From the NCBI GenBank assembly GCA_026874595.1, contig CM049317.1, positions 58,384,618-58,448,617 on the forward strand: DNA of 64,000 bases, written 5' to 3'. Origin of the DNA: Sipunculus nudus. Taxonomy: Eukaryota; Annelida; Sipuncula; Golfingiida; Sipunculidae. Positions 1 to 11,730 of this stretch are shown here, piece after piece. Position 1 is the stretch's first letter. Each line of letters begins with the position of its first letter. The translations under genes and the position numbers were made by a program. Below the pieces are notes generated by a model that was not told the DNA's origin, made no database searches, and saw nothing but the letters and a program-made list of their open reading frames with translations.

Positions 1-1235
1 TTAAGGTGAAGATAGGGCTTTCAAGGACAAAAAATAGGAGTTTCCCTGAGAGAAGTTGGATTTTAAATCAAAATACACTGTGTTTTTTTTCTACCGTTAA
101 TGATCGGGACGGTAAGAAAAGGCGAAGAAAAGGGAAGGACTCCCAAGAGAATTACAGGTTGTGTCAATGCTGTTATGTAAATTTGTTTCCTGTCATCTGA
201 TATATAATAATACAATAATAGAAATATGGTTGTTCCTTGAGTTGAAAATGTGAATATATAACACGAATGGAGTTAATAATAAAGCTTTTATAACTAATAT
301 GAGTTTTGTTTTCTGATTTTGCACAACACGCACGCACATTCCTTAAGCATATTTAGCTCGTTCTAAACAAATATTACACAAAGATTCAAATTTTCAAATT
401 ATGATCCATATACTCACATAAAAAAGCAAGCATTGTTAAAATGGCATTTGGGATGTCACTGTCACTTTTTGTAATGTTGACATGGCAACCCTATATATAT
501 GTAAGGTTGTCAAAAGGTATAAATGACTACACAGGAGGTCATTTGAGTCACTATAAAGTGGCATCCCTAAGGTTGTCATGCTGAAAACCTTAGGGAAGCC
601 TGTTGGTTTAGCTTCGACTGGAATTCTATGTGTTCCTTGAATCTACAGTAGTGCGAATCATCATCAGCAACCCCCCAAATATCCCCATAGATATCAACTC
701 AGTTATATTATACCAGGATCCTGATTAATGCTGATGTATGGTACGTATGCACAGGAAATGTATTAAACCAAGCCCATACAAATGCGTCTAAGAGTTGCAT
801 CAAAGGTTTGTTCCGGCCACTAGAAGAGAGGCGGCTCCACTTGGAGAATACCTATGCATGGAAGAGTGAGTATACTTTCGTCGTTCGGAAATTTACACAT
901 ATGGTTTCTTCTAGTACTAGAGAAAGAAAACGGCTATCTAAAAAATAGAAGCCATTGTCTCCATGGAGGGGAAATTGACTTAACCCTTAACCAAATTTCA
1001 TTTCTATCCATTTATAACTTTTGAGTTATTGTCTTTAATTCAACTACCTCCATCTACCGAAAGTATATATAATAATTACAAAATACCCAAACAGTCACCG
1101 TTCTTTTTTTTTATTAGACCAAAAGCTAGTTGTTGGATTTTTTTTTTCAGTGTGGGCACAGGTGAAAATCTATGAACATTAAGGTTGAATCGAAACATCG
1201 ATATCATTATATTACTTAAATATGGTAAGCTATAT
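1..1235. other. AT-rich non-coding stretch
   Basis: I see no gene here. The longest open frames are under 70 codons and resemble no family I know. The only structure that stands out is the short hairpin at 564-596, listed separately. Confidence 0.6.
564..596. repeat. Perfect 11-bp inverted repeat (hairpin)
   Basis: TCCCTAAGGTT at 564-574 is the exact reverse complement of AACCTTAGGGA at 586-596, with an 11-nt loop. Nearby sequence repeats pieces of the same theme (AAGGTTGTCA at about 502-512 and 570-579). It could be the end of a decayed foldback element or a chance hairpin; no gene sits beside it. Confidence 0.5.
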
Positions 1236-1239
1236 ACTC

Positions 1240-1590
1240 TATGTGGACTGGTTTCTGAGGTCTAGGGACACAGACTACAGGACTCAAAGCCGGGAGATCA
1301 TGAGTTCAAATCTCAGCGGAATGGAGGTAAGAATTCCCAAATAGAGTGGCGTTCTGCAGACTGCATTGAAGGTGATGGACCACTGCTGCATTTCACTCGG
1401 GGGGAGGGGGGGGGGGGCAACTTCACATCAAGGACCAATATAGGTCAACATCCAGAATGCAGTATACATCCACATGCAGTAGTCAACAGACCTGAATAGC
1501 ACAAAGATAATAATGAGGAGAAACATGTGCTGCCACCCTTTCACGTAATCCAAAACCGATTATGCGGATATACATAGCGTAAGTATACAA
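1240..1590 (+). mobile_element. tRNA-type SINE, family A, copy 1
   Basis: The 5' part has a B-box-like GAGTTCAAATCTC at about 1302-1314. A weak A-box-like stretch lies about 50 bp upstream (TGTGGACTGGTTTCTGAGG). The 3' body, from GCAGTAGTCAACAGACCTG at about 1477, matches a second copy at 58,875-59,010 over about 130 bp with many substitutions. The shared blocks are CAGTAGTCA, ACATGTG and GTAAG. An internal G-rich tract (1400-1416) interrupts it. I could not find a clear target-site duplication, so the ends are approximate. It is an old Pol III-type retroposon and encodes no protein. Confidence 0.55.
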
Positions 1591-1599
1591 CTGCTTGGG

Positions 1600-2470
1600 G
1601 CAGTTACATTAGTGTATGTATCGTGGTATTACATATACATCATTTCCGTTAATGACATGAGGTTGTTGAAGCCTTCTGGCGGTATTGTTCGTTAGAAGCA
1701 CGATGATCAACAAATAAGTTACCACAATATAACAAGGAAAGATGTCTGGTGTGGTATTTCTTCTAGGGAAAAAAACCCAGTAAAATATCATTATAAAAGC
1801 CTGAAAGACCCTTTTTTATACATCCGTTAATTAGTGCGTGATGTGTTATACTTTACCCTTGGGGATTCTGTCAGCAGAATTTCAGGAAAAATATTGTACA
1901 GAATTTGTTGATATTTATGGATTGTTAAGATAACATCTTGTGACTACGGGGGAGGGGGGGTTGATGAAAAATTATTTTAGTATGTTTCATATATTTCCAA
2001 TTCAAGTACAAGAGAATAAATTTATAAACCAATTTCAAACCCCACTTAATCGGCAATGCTTTGGTGCAGGAAAATGCCACACTTACCAACACAAGAAGCA
2101 TATGGTTTATACCATACATCGTGTAATGCCCTACAAATTGTATATTTAACATAAAGGCTAAACGGTATTCCCAGTTATTATAAATATGCCTGATATGATA
2201 TTAATTTAACTATGCCTATTATCCGAAAAGCTGGGTTAGAATCTTAGCCTTTCAATAGGCAAAACGTCTAGGCTTCTACTAAATATACTATAAAACATGC
2301 AGTGTCGTTGTCCCCTAAAGCTCAGAAAATAAAGGCAACGTTCTCCATTCAGGTCTCTTGTGAATTTCTGTCTTGCTATGTATAGTCGGAGCCGTGTGTC
2401 TATTGGCCACAATTTGCCCTGCTGAATCATAAACTGATGAAATACTCATACATACAGATAAGTGCACGAG
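1600..2470. other. AT-rich non-coding stretch
   Basis: There is nothing here I can support as a gene. The overlapping open frames on both strands at 1925-2152 are short and low-complexity. A G-rich run lies near 1949-1961. Confidence 0.55.
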
Positions 2471-2474
2471 AATG

Positions 2475-2880
2475 AAGCAATTACAGGTGGCGCCACCAGT
2501 CTTCTGTAGGCGTATTAAAATCGATGAGCATATCGAGTGTCATGGCAATCCATTCATCTTTTCATGATTAAATCTGGCCTTTTATATGAAATTTTAGTTT
2601 ATGCACTTGAAACATGCTGATATGCTATCATTCAACTTGTGTCCTGTCGAAAAATGAAGCAATGGAAAATTCTATCCTCCCCCTCCCCCAATAAAAAATA
2701 AAATGTATTAACCTCAGAATATGTAGGTGGCAAATGCAGTCTTCTGCAGCTGTTGAAATTCTTCAAGTTCAATTAGCACACCATATTCCATGACAAAAAA
2801 TAGGGCCTTTGCTATTATATTTCGAATTAAAAGCCTTAACTTCTATAGGACATTCAGCATTCAAAGCGACATTCCCAAGT
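2475..2880. repeat. Diverged local duplication (two units, ~245 bp apart)
   Basis: Unit 1 begins near 2484 (CAGGTGGCGCCACCAGTCTT) and unit 2 near 2725 (GTAGGTGGCAAATGCAGTCTT). Both continue with CAGTCTTCTG, a stretch containing CCAT and CATG, GGCCTTT or GGGCCTTT, and a TTAAAGCC- or GTTTATGC-like tail. The units have diverged heavily and differ by indels. Unit 1 holds a GC palindrome that unit 2 has lost. The family is unknown. Confidence 0.35.
2486..2497. promoter_or_regulatory. GC palindrome GGTGGCGCCACC (CTCF-core-like)
   Basis: This is a perfect 12-bp palindrome in AT-rich DNA. GGTGGCGC resembles the core bound by insect CTCF, in both orientations. No promoter or gene lies beside it, so function is a guess from motif resemblance alone. 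Confidence 0.25.
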
Positions 2881-5046
2881 GGCTTTCAAAGTAGGTCACA
2901 TCGGCCTCAATTTCAGAATCCTTAGAACGCCTATACGGACTTCTCAGCCAGTCAGGTTTGAGCTTCCTTGGTCTGTTACTATTTGTGCCCTGGTGAGGTT
3001 TCGACAGATGAGTCTAATTTGTCTCTTCGTAAATACTAGAATACAAGCTAAATGAGAAGAACAGCACGTTCAATGTTCTGCAGCATCCAAACGTCAGTTA
3101 GCTTACTGAATTTCAAGACACGCCAGCCTGCCGTTCTTGAAAAATCTAACATTTCGATTGACAAGAATTTTAGATTCTAAGGCTCAGACGTATGTTTGGC
3201 CAAGTGAATCGGGAAATATATGTCATCGTGACCTAATTTGCATTTCCACAGGAGATCAGGACCTTTCAGGACTGAATTCCTGGACTTTATATGCCTTTTT
3301 TTCCCCTTTTTTTCCCTGTAAAAGGACGAATAGACTTACACGAAGGACAAACGACCTTTTCCTTAGCTCACAAAACTTAGCTAAAAATAATTAAAGGTAT
3401 AATGATGAATTCGAATTTAAAGCTTTTTTCTAAAAAGAATCAAGGTTCGATACCTGCTATCCAAGCATTAAACTAAATCCAATACACAGTGTAATTTACC
3501 AATCCATGAACGCTATGTGACCGTAATCGTATATTCATTTAATGAATAATCATAAGCATTGGATTAACGAGCAACCAATCAGGTGACCGTTGGCATTGTA
3601 AATCGTCAATTATCTGAAAACCACAAAATTTTCATAATATGGCATCTGCAAAACAGAACGCGTGTAGTCTGTACCAGTACCCATGCATGTCGGCATTTTT
3701 TCCGGGATCTTTGTTTTTATACAAAGCAAATAATAAGTATAATAAGTTCTAGGCCATAGGTTGCAGGAGCCATTCCACCGCCTACGAAGCTAATAATAAT
3801 GTCTTACATGGCACGTAATTCGTAGAAACAAATAATCCAAAATATGGCAGGACAGTTCACAATGACTGCGATATATTCATCAATTGAGAACAGCGATTCC
3901 AGTTTATGACGTCAGAATTTTGTGAAGTTATTGTTTTATAACCTCTCGCAACCATGGTCACCTTCTGTGTAGTAGCCTTTTGGGGTTAATAATAATAATT
4001 AGGTTAAAAGGGCTGAACATATTGGCTGTGGTGGATAATTCAATTTCACCTCACAATAGTTTTTATACAGATCCGAAACGCAATAATCTCCCCATTTATC
4101 GCCTATTGCAATGAAATTATACCACCAGGTAGCAGACCTCTTAACCACTGTCAGAATAGTGACGTCATAATGGTTGCCATAGTGACACAGATGCTTCATT
4201 GATTTTTGTCACCAATTTGACTTAATTCACGTTATTTCAACACACTTCCAGTCCAATCTCAAGTTTGACTTAAATCGGTAGCTTGCAAAATATAAATTGT
4301 TATGGCCAAATTATTAGAAAGCCAATGGGTTCTCATATAGCCTTGTCTGGACACGTTTTTGATACAGCTGGTACAAAATTTGCCCTGCTGACAGAAGAGC
4401 GGACAGTTTAGCAGCAAGACGGATGGAAAAATGCAGACAGAAAGACTAAGAACAAAGGACAGTCGTTGTAGCTAAATTGATCAGCTTAGCATCTGATGAT
4501 AGATGGGATCAAATGTCAGGAAATTCAGTGAATCTACCATCCACATCTGCCTTCAAGGATATTAACCTGGTGCCCTTTCACCACGATTAACTTCAGAACA
4601 TGCATACAATGTGTATGGTGTATATGTGTTTGTATAAAAAAATAAGCTGTAATGAAATTGAACCTGGAATACATGAACACATTCCTTTGTCCTTTATTAT
4701 AATATATATACTTTTTGACTACTTTTGTTTTACTTTTCTTTTCTGATCAATTAATTTATACCTGCATGTATGTCTCACTCACACTTGACATTATCTACAC
4801 ACAAATGAAATAAAAAAGGGCTTCAACTACCCAGTATTACTACACAACATGTTTCAGATTAGAAAAAAACTACTCAAATCTTTATCTATATAAAGACAAC
4901 ATAACCTTTGATGATTGCTTCCTGAAATGCTGTCTGCACTTCTGTGTATATGCAGTGATGTTTATAGCTATTCACGGTCATTGTCAACTATACATGTATA
5001 TACGTATAATAGATTAAACACGTGAATAAACCTTACACGTGGATAC

Positions 5047-5047
<1 letters not shown>
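2881..5047. other. AT-rich non-coding stretch with two perfect CRE octamers
   Basis: No gene is recognised. TGACGTCA occurs at 3907-3914 and again at 4160-4167, 253 bp apart. This palindrome is the full CREB/ATF site. A B-box-like GGTTCGATACC at about 3446 lacks a convincing A box and is not called a tRNA or SINE. Confidence 0.5.

Positions 5048-5106
<59 letters not shown>
5048..5106. repeat. (CT)n microsatellite
   Basis: An uninterrupted CT dinucleotide repeat of about 59 bp. It produces an artificial Arg-Glu open frame on the minus strand that should not be read as a protein. Confidence 0.95.
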
Positions 5107-5107
<1 letters not shown>

Positions 5108-5640
5108 AAGATAATGGTACCGTACTTAAAACACCTTTGGCTCTCCTGGCATGTCTGACCACAGAAAATCAATCCCATACATTCCTATACATTTATATTC
5201 TTAATGCCCGTAGAGTCATTTCGTTCTCTTTCATATGACGATATATACCAAACACGTCGCAAACAGTAACAAAGTAACGTATCGATCTCATTGGTATATC
5301 GTTCAAGCCCTAATTCATATAAAACAGTAATGTAAACGTGTTAAACCCTGTGTCCAAAGTGTGACAGTGATCCGTCTAGTTAATTATATCCAAGATAAAA
5401 TAATGTATCTCACATACGGCATTAAGTGTAAAATCGACACGAAATTAAACACAATCTTATATGAAACCAACACAAATGGCATAAGAGTGCCAGTGTCGAT
5501 TAACATTTATCTATAGATAAACATCTAATTCTAATAAGTGCGCTGAACTGATTATGTCATCTCTATATTTTCTAAATTGCTCCCTGTTTTAAGGCCTATT
5601 AATAGGTAAACACTCCTTGGCTGTCATCTATTTCGTTGCG
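5107..5640. other. AT-rich non-coding stretch
   Basis: No coding or RNA gene is visible; the sequence is unique and AT-rich with no repeat structure that I can align elsewhere in the window. Confidence 0.5.
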
Positions 5641-5650
5641 GATGAAGCGG

Positions 5651-5694
5651 CTATTGGACTCCCTCAATGAGAGCGAATGCATGGGCGCCATGTT
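5651..5694 (-). promoter_or_regulatory. NF-Y-like plus YY1-like motif pair
   Basis: ATTGG at 5653-5657 is an inverted CCAAT core. GGCGCCATGTT at 5684-5694 is the reverse complement of AACATGGCGCC, a good match to the YY1 site AANATGGCGNC. YY1 sites with an in-frame ATG often lie just inside animal housekeeping genes. Read on the minus strand this ATG opens a 30-codon frame that ends in a stop near 5605, with no strong splice donor before it. It may be one side of a CpG-containing promoter together with the cluster at 5.93 kb. Confidence is low because no gene body is recognised. Confidence 0.3.
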
Positions 5695-5928
5695 TTCCAA
5701 ATTTGCTTTTGTAAATAATGTTAAACTAAATACAACATATAATTAAGAACCTATGCATAAAATCGGAGGTATTTTATCAGTGCACCCGGTAGGCTTCTTG
5801 AAAGTTCTAACAGGTCTGCATGGCTGAGCTTTGGTTGGTACCCCTGGATGGAATATTTACCATGCAAACAGAGATGTGCTTAATCACTCACAACCTCGAT
5901 TTACAGGGTAAAAGCCCCAAGCAAGGAA

Positions 5929-5992
5929 GTGACGTAGTCTCCTATCCCAGAATCCTCCAGCGTCCTTCCGGGTCGTCTGCTGAACTGTGAGT
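5929..5992 (+). promoter_or_regulatory. Candidate promoter: CRE-like, ZNF143-like, ETS, then a 5' splice site
   Basis: Four elements lie within 64 bp. GTGACGTAG at 5929-5937 is CRE-like. TCCCAGAATCCTCCAGCG at 5945-5962 is a partial match to the ZNF143 site (TCCCAGNATGC...GCG). CCTTCCGGG at 5964-5972 is an ETS site. ACT|GTGAGT, with GT at 5987, is a plausible splice donor. ZNF143 and ETS sites together mark TATA-less promoters in animals. If real, it would start a + strand transcript with a very short first exon and a long intron. I cannot identify the downstream exon. Confidence 0.4.
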
Positions 5993-5999
5993 GGCTTTG

Positions 6000-6735
6000 T
6001 GACGACTGCTATATGATGTGTCTGATCGATATAATGTGAATGCCTTAGCTTACACCAGGCGTATAAATACTCTCTCTATCTATGTTCAGAGATTAAAGCA
6101 GACGATCAGTGGAATATTTTTCACTTAGTTTCTATTGTAATTGTATATTTAACTAGATAGTTACTGGTCAGTTTCACGGTAACTTGTCACAGGTAATAGA
6201 GATAACTTTAGAAAATATTAAAATTTAAAACAACTGTAAACAGGTCAACCCTGGCATTCCTCATATAAAGGAAAATGTTGATTAAAAGAAGTAAAAGAAA
6301 TGCGCTCTTTTGCAAAATAACGTATTTCCACAAGTTCGCAATTTTGTGTAACGGTAACATAAGTTATTATTCTATCTGTGGAAGTACGGTTATATGGAAA
6401 AAATGCTTGATTTTAAAGCGATACATTTTTAATTTAAAGTCATTATTGATTTTTAAGTGAAAATCTCAATAAGTAACAATACGAATCCTAAAAAAAATGG
6501 TACTGGTCACGTGATGTAATATAATACACATAATTTATTCGAAATTTGTTTATGCATACATGCGTTTTGAAGAGATAAAACCCCGACGTTAAGATTAACC
6601 ATGCATTGTGTGACAAGAAAGTCGTATATTAAAATAGCAATGGTTATAATGAAAACTGACTGACAAAAATGTCATCCATGCTTTTAAGAATTTAAATCTA
6701 TATGGTAATATAGATTGTGTATACGGTGTGTGGGA
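6000..6735. other. AT-rich non-coding stretch with one E-box
   Basis: No gene is seen. GTCACGTGA at 6506-6514 is one of six GTCACGTG E-boxes in this window. A Lys/Ile-rich open frame at 6275-6460 looks like AT-driven chance. Confidence 0.5.
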
Positions 6736-6737
6736 TA

Positions 6738-6782
6738 CAGACATATATATACATATATGTATATATATATATGTGTGTGTGC
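6738..6782. repeat. (TA)n/(TG)n microsatellite
   Basis: Mixed ATATAC/TATATG repeats pass into a short TGTG run. Confidence 0.85.
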
Positions 6783-8430
6783 GTATAACAGTAAGCGCTG
6801 TCGGTAAACGGAGACATTTAAAAAAACAGGAATCATACGGAATATGATTTTTATAAGGTTTCCAGATAAAACGTGCAAATATATATGACACGTTCTGCGA
6901 AATATCATACATTACATATACTACATGTATACGTGTGGGCGAAATCAGTGTCTCGTGACTTGGTCGACAGCGACGTCGCAAGAATACAGCTTAGAAATAA
7001 GAAAATTTGCTACTCACCGAAGTTGGATACATGGCCGTTTAGATGCACCTATTAAAATCACGTAAGTCTATGTCTATGGCCACTTGGGCTTGGGTTTAAA
7101 AAGACTGTGGGGCCTATGCCTTGTTTTAGTGAGTCATTATTGGTTGGTGTTACCCCAGAGAACGGGACGAGTGGAGGCTATACAAACAATCCTGGCCAAA
7201 TGATTTATGACCATGTCGGTTCTATCTTGTCATCCCAAACCCGTCACTTCGCTGACAAAATTAACATTAGGTCCCTACAACTGCAGCCATCTGCCTATAT
7301 TTCTCTTTATTTAGAGTCAGAATTAGCCGTTTAACGGACGGTACACCATGGTGCGTTTTATGAAGTGTCTATGGTATTTTCGCTTTCGCGCCGTCTACCG
7401 TAGATATTCCAAGAGGCGAGGAGTTTGGTCCATAAAATTTCTTTTGTGCTGTCTGCCGATGCTACAATATTATGCCCGTTTTGACCCACGGGTCATCTCT
7501 TTTGCCATTTTAGTACTTTTACTTTGATCTTGGTAATATCACGCCGAACAGGCGCAGTATCCCAACTCTGGGTGCTGTGAATCTAAACTCGTGGCGTCTC
7601 GCTTCGATGTGCCTAGGTAGAAACACGCAAAAGATCTTTCAATACGTCATCCACGGGGTTTATTTTCAATCCCCTGTCCATGTCCTCAGCCTCTTTTTCG
7701 CTCTAATTCTTTACTTCCGGTTTTGATGGCAGGGATTATCACCGAAGAAAGATAAACATTAGCACAGTCTCTGCGTACGCGACGCTGAAATGTTAGCTAA
7801 ATAATGTGGCTAAATGGCACATCAATTGCGCTTTTATGTCCAAATAGCTAAGAGTTGCAAACTAATTTATTAGCGTCAGAGTGCGGGTACATATGAAAAT
7901 CTCCGACCCTGCTAGCGAGTGACGGCTCTTGTTGAACAGGTGCAGATAATTTCCTATTAAAAGCAATATTTGTACTCAATCTGTTCCACCCGTACTTGCA
8001 AGTACCCGGATGTTTTATACTCATCAAAACAAAAGGCCTGTGATTTCGTATTCATTTTATATGTGATCTCTCGCAACCTGTTACCTAGTGCTAGACCTGG
8101 TAATTATTTTTCCAGCAACTATCAGGTTTATATGCGCATATGGGCACCACCACACGTTAGGTGGTGAACATGTTATCACCATGACCATAACGGTATCCAA
8201 AAGGTCTATTAAATAACCATACCCTCATCACTTCATCACATCGGGACCTTTATGACTCACTTTACTATAACATGACACCTTACCGATATTTAAGCTATAA
8301 ATGATAGAACGCAGGCTGGACTAAATGTGGAACGATAGCTAAGAACATAAACTATATAGTGGACAAATTAAAAATGTAATCGAAATCAAGAATTGTTTGT
8401 TAGCCAAAAAAATTGTTTGTCTGCGGATAC
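6783..8430. other. Mixed-composition non-coding stretch with E2F-like and ETS motifs
   Basis: No gene is recognised, but 7.3-7.9 kb is visibly less AT-rich than its surroundings. TTTCGCGCC at 7384-7392 matches an E2F site. ACTTCCGG at 7713-7720 matches an ETS site and is followed by GATGGCAGGGATTATC, which contains a GGATTA homeodomain-type core. The open frame at 7107-7334 resembles no family known to me. Confidence 0.35.
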
Positions 8431-8440
8431 ATATATAGTT

Positions 8441-8446
<6 letters not shown>

Positions 8447-8535
<89 letters not shown>
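8447..8535. repeat. (TA)n microsatellite with TACATACA interruptions
   Basis: About 89 bp of TA dinucleotides with a central CATACATACA break. It creates overlapping Tyr-Ile open frames on both strands that are artefacts. Confidence 0.95.
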
Positions 8536-8538
<3 letters not shown>

Positions 8539-8835
8539 TGCACATCAAAGGGTTTCACATTTGATTGCAATATGATGCGTGTACAATTGTTATCAAAGCA
8601 ATAAAATAAACGTTTTTGTAGGTACTCGTTATACAAAGGTATAATAGTAATACTATTATTGATATATATACGCTACGTGTCCGGATGCATGTAGGAGATA
8701 CTACAAAGAATAGCAATTCAAAACATAAAACTCAAGCGAAACATGCACACACAGAAGTGTGTGTGAATGTGTGCTATTATTACTTAGTATATATATGTAT
8801 AAATATCCTGTCCATTGTTATCTGAAGAAGACGTT

Positions 8836-8880
8836 ACGTCATGGAGAATGACGTCATGTTTACGTCATTTATTAACGTCA
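8836..8880 (+). promoter_or_regulatory. Cluster of four ACGTCA (CRE half-site) motifs
   Basis: ACGTCA occurs at 8836-8841, 8851-8856 (within a full TGACGTCA at 8849-8856), 8862-8867 and 8875-8880. All four are in the same orientation, with spacings of 15, 11 and 13 bp. CREB/ATF/CREM factors bind this motif. Homotypic clusters like this are typical of cAMP- or stress-responsive elements. A CACGTG follows at about 8991. The overlapping 94-codon frame at 8841-9125 resembles no known protein, and I do not call it a gene. Confidence 0.5.
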
Positions 8881-9281
8881 TCATGCTGAAGTCGGTATGG
8901 CCAGGCTGGTCGTGGCACAGAGCTGTACTAGTGGTGAAAAAGTCGGATAAAACAGACAACACCGGTACAACTGTACGACACGACCGTCCACGTGACTCCA
9001 GAACTAACTCTGCATGTATATACACATGCAAGCTGTACATAGGGTCTACAGGTAAAACTATAGAAAGTGCCAGTTTCCAATTATATATAGAGAATTATAA
9101 CTATACTTCCTTATACTGCAACTAAGTATAACGACTATACCGGCTGTTTGGAATTTCAATCCCGCTCCCTTAAACACACATTTACATATAAGTATGTATT
9201 TTATGAGAAAAAAAATGTTTGCTCTACATTAAATCTAATATAAACACATATTTTTAAGTACACAATGCAAAACGTTAGTTT

Positions 9282-9284
<3 letters not shown>

Positions 9285-9342
<58 letters not shown>
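9285..9342. repeat. (TA)n microsatellite
   Basis: A pure TA repeat of about 58 bp. Confidence 0.95.
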
Positions 9343-9346
<4 letters not shown>

Positions 9347-9815
9347 TGTTCTCGCACATCTATAATTACATATGTTACAATAACAGAGCATTTTCGCCAC
9401 GTGTCATATGTCATTCGACATGACTACTTTCAAACAAAGAACAGGTAAGAGACTCACCTGGCGGATGCTAGGTCCAAAAAGAAAAACATTACACAGGAAA
9501 CCTTTGATTACCTGAATGATTCAGGGGTGCATTAAAGCTGCGGTCATTCATATCAAACATGCATTGCTGTCTTTAAACAGTATATTCCAACAAAATGTAA
9601 ACATACTCTTCGTCTCTGAACACATACTGCCGCTATATATTTGTAATCTGAATACAAATCATATAACCAGTATAGTATTTATGTATAAACATTTAATTTG
9701 TGCTTTCTGAAAATGAGTGACAGACGGACAAACAGACAGAGGGACTGAGACAGAGAAATGGAATATGAATACACATAAACCTGAACTGACTTTTTGTGTG
9801 TTCATTCATGTCAAC
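9343..9815. other. AT-rich non-coding stretch
   Basis: No gene or repeat family is recognised; a CCACGTGTCATATG E-box pair lies near 9398. Confidence 0.45.
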
Positions 9816-9898
9816 TGTCTGTCTGTCTGTCTCTGTCTGTCTCTGTCTTTGACTCTATATCTATATCTATAACATTCTACCTACATAACTATCTATCT

Positions 9899-9900
<2 letters not shown>
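9816..9900. repeat. (GTCT)n and (CTATAT)n/(CTAT)n degenerate microsatellite
   Basis: GTCTGTCTGTCT grades into CTATATCTATAT and CTATCTATCT just upstream of the long TA array, a common compound microsatellite layout. Confidence 0.8.
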
Positions 9901-9940
<40 letters not shown>

Positions 9941-10004
9941 TGCATATATATATGCATGCATATATATATATATGCATATATATATGCATGCATATATATA
10001 TGCA

Positions 10005-10102
<98 letters not shown>

Positions 10103-10114
10103 TATATATGCATG
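9901..10114. repeat. Long (TA)n array with periodic GCATGC blocks
   Basis: About 214 bp of alternating purine/pyrimidine sequence. Between about 9937 and 10,010, TA runs are punctuated by TGCATGCA blocks (five full or partial), making nested palindromes. A further block, ATGCATGCGTGC, lies at about 10,108. Such sequence can form cruciforms, and the GCATGC parts can adopt Z-DNA. All overlapping open frames are artefacts. Confidence 0.9.
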
Positions 10115-11393
10115 CGTGCTACAGCTCGAAAAAAAATTATATAGGTTGGCCACAAAATTTTGACTAAAGGCTCAGTATGTATATCCTGACTTTTGACACA
10201 TATATACTTAAATATGTACGTATATACTTGTAGATACTATGTATTTAGCTTATCTATAGCTGTCTGCCCGTGCACTCTATAGTTAGCAATATTGCTGTTT
10301 TTAGCGCAGGAAGCCGGGAGGGCGTGGAGCTCTTTCAGTGACCTTTTGGTAGACACATAACTCTATAGTGCTTATCTGGGGCTGTTTGCCTATGCATGAG
10401 TTACGTATATTACTTTATGACAAGCCGGGGTGCTATAAGACCTCAACAGGACCCTACACCCCATGAGTGGTCTCTATCGCCTGGTCCTTGACTGTGACGT
10501 TATTGCTTTGGTGTCATAAAGTCGATTTGCCTATCTGTAGTTATTGTAGCCGTGTCCTGCTTGTGTTAACCCTATATCAGCGTTCCCTCATAATGTACTG
10601 CCATAAAATCTATACCCGTGGTATGTCAAAAGAGGTGTACATACGTCTCAACACACGAGCTCTATACAAGTATTATCATAATATGTAAATGTTTCTGTCT
10701 GTCTATCTGTCTGTACGTGTATCTATACTCAGTTTGTGAGTATATATATATATATATGAGAGTTATAATTGCTTTGCAAAGCATACAAGACAACATGTAG
10801 ATCTAACATAAACGAAGTGTTCTTACTATTTTTACCAAACTCTTTTTGTACATACATGTATATAATAAAAATGGAGTAAAACCATACAAATAATGCATAC
10901 ATCGTAGATAAATAGATAAATATGTTGACATCATTTTACATACACGTACATGTTTAGATATGTATGCAAGAAGTGAATATACTTATATACTACCTGCTGT
11001 TTGTAGAACCATCCAGTGAAATCGTGATATTCGAACTGTCTGAAACTTCAGTGGATTTTACAAAGAGTGGTATATATTAATTGAGAAGCCCGACATACAA
11101 TTAACAAAATACATGAAAACAGTCAGCATAACCCCTATTTATATATATAAAAAACAAGATAACTGTAGGAGTACACTTGTAGGAAGACCTTCATATTCTC
11201 ACGGAGGTTAAAAACATCAGATTTCATTTTCTGAAGCAAATATCATTATTGTTGTATATTCAAATGTCCTTATCAATTCCGGAAAGCCAGTTCATGCTTA
11301 AACTTATCAACTACAGGTAAGAACTTGCATTAATTCTCTTCTTACAGACTTCAATTCATTTTGTAAATTCTCCAATAATGTAACACCTGCATG
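10115..11393. other. AT-rich non-coding stretch
   Basis: No gene is recognised. A degenerate CTGTCTATCTGTCTGTA run lies at about 10,695 and a short TA run at 10,741-10,757. Confidence 0.5.

Positions 11394-11451
<58 letters not shown>
11394..11451. repeat. (TA)n(TG)n microsatellite
   Basis: A TA run to about 11,439 is followed by TGTGTGTGTGTG. Confidence 0.95.
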
Positions 11452-11667
11452 CTTAACATATACAGCAACGGATGGTCAATACTCTATTAATCTGCTAACA
11501 ACATTAATTGCAATAATATAATAGCATTGTATTTGGTCTTAGCTTATCATTAAAAAAATATGTAATTTCTCATTCCACGACTAAGATATTAGGCTTTGGG
11601 TTTCTGTTTGTAAGTTTATTAATTCAACTAAATGCAATCAACAGAACAACTCCCAGTATACTGTTCC

Positions 11668-11671
<4 letters not shown>

Positions 11672-11712
<41 letters not shown>

Positions 11713-11730
11713 GTATATATATATATACAT
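11672..11730. repeat. (CA)n/(TA)n microsatellite
   Basis: CACACACA passes into TA repeats interrupted by TACATA and TATGTA. Confidence 0.9.

Noticed and set aside
3440-3460. tRNA or SINE from the B-box-like GGTTCGATACC
   Set aside because: There is no A box at a suitable distance and no repeat partner in the window.
5605-5684. Short minus-strand coding first exon starting at the YY1-like ATG
   Set aside because: The frame closes after about 30 codons with no strong donor site before the stop, and no family is recognised.
8339-8636. Overlapping Tyr-Ile open frames on both strands
   Set aside because: They are translations of a TA microsatellite in different phases. The same applies to frames at 9.8-10.2, 12.7-13.1, 44.7-45.0, 57.4-57.7 and 58.1-58.6 kb.
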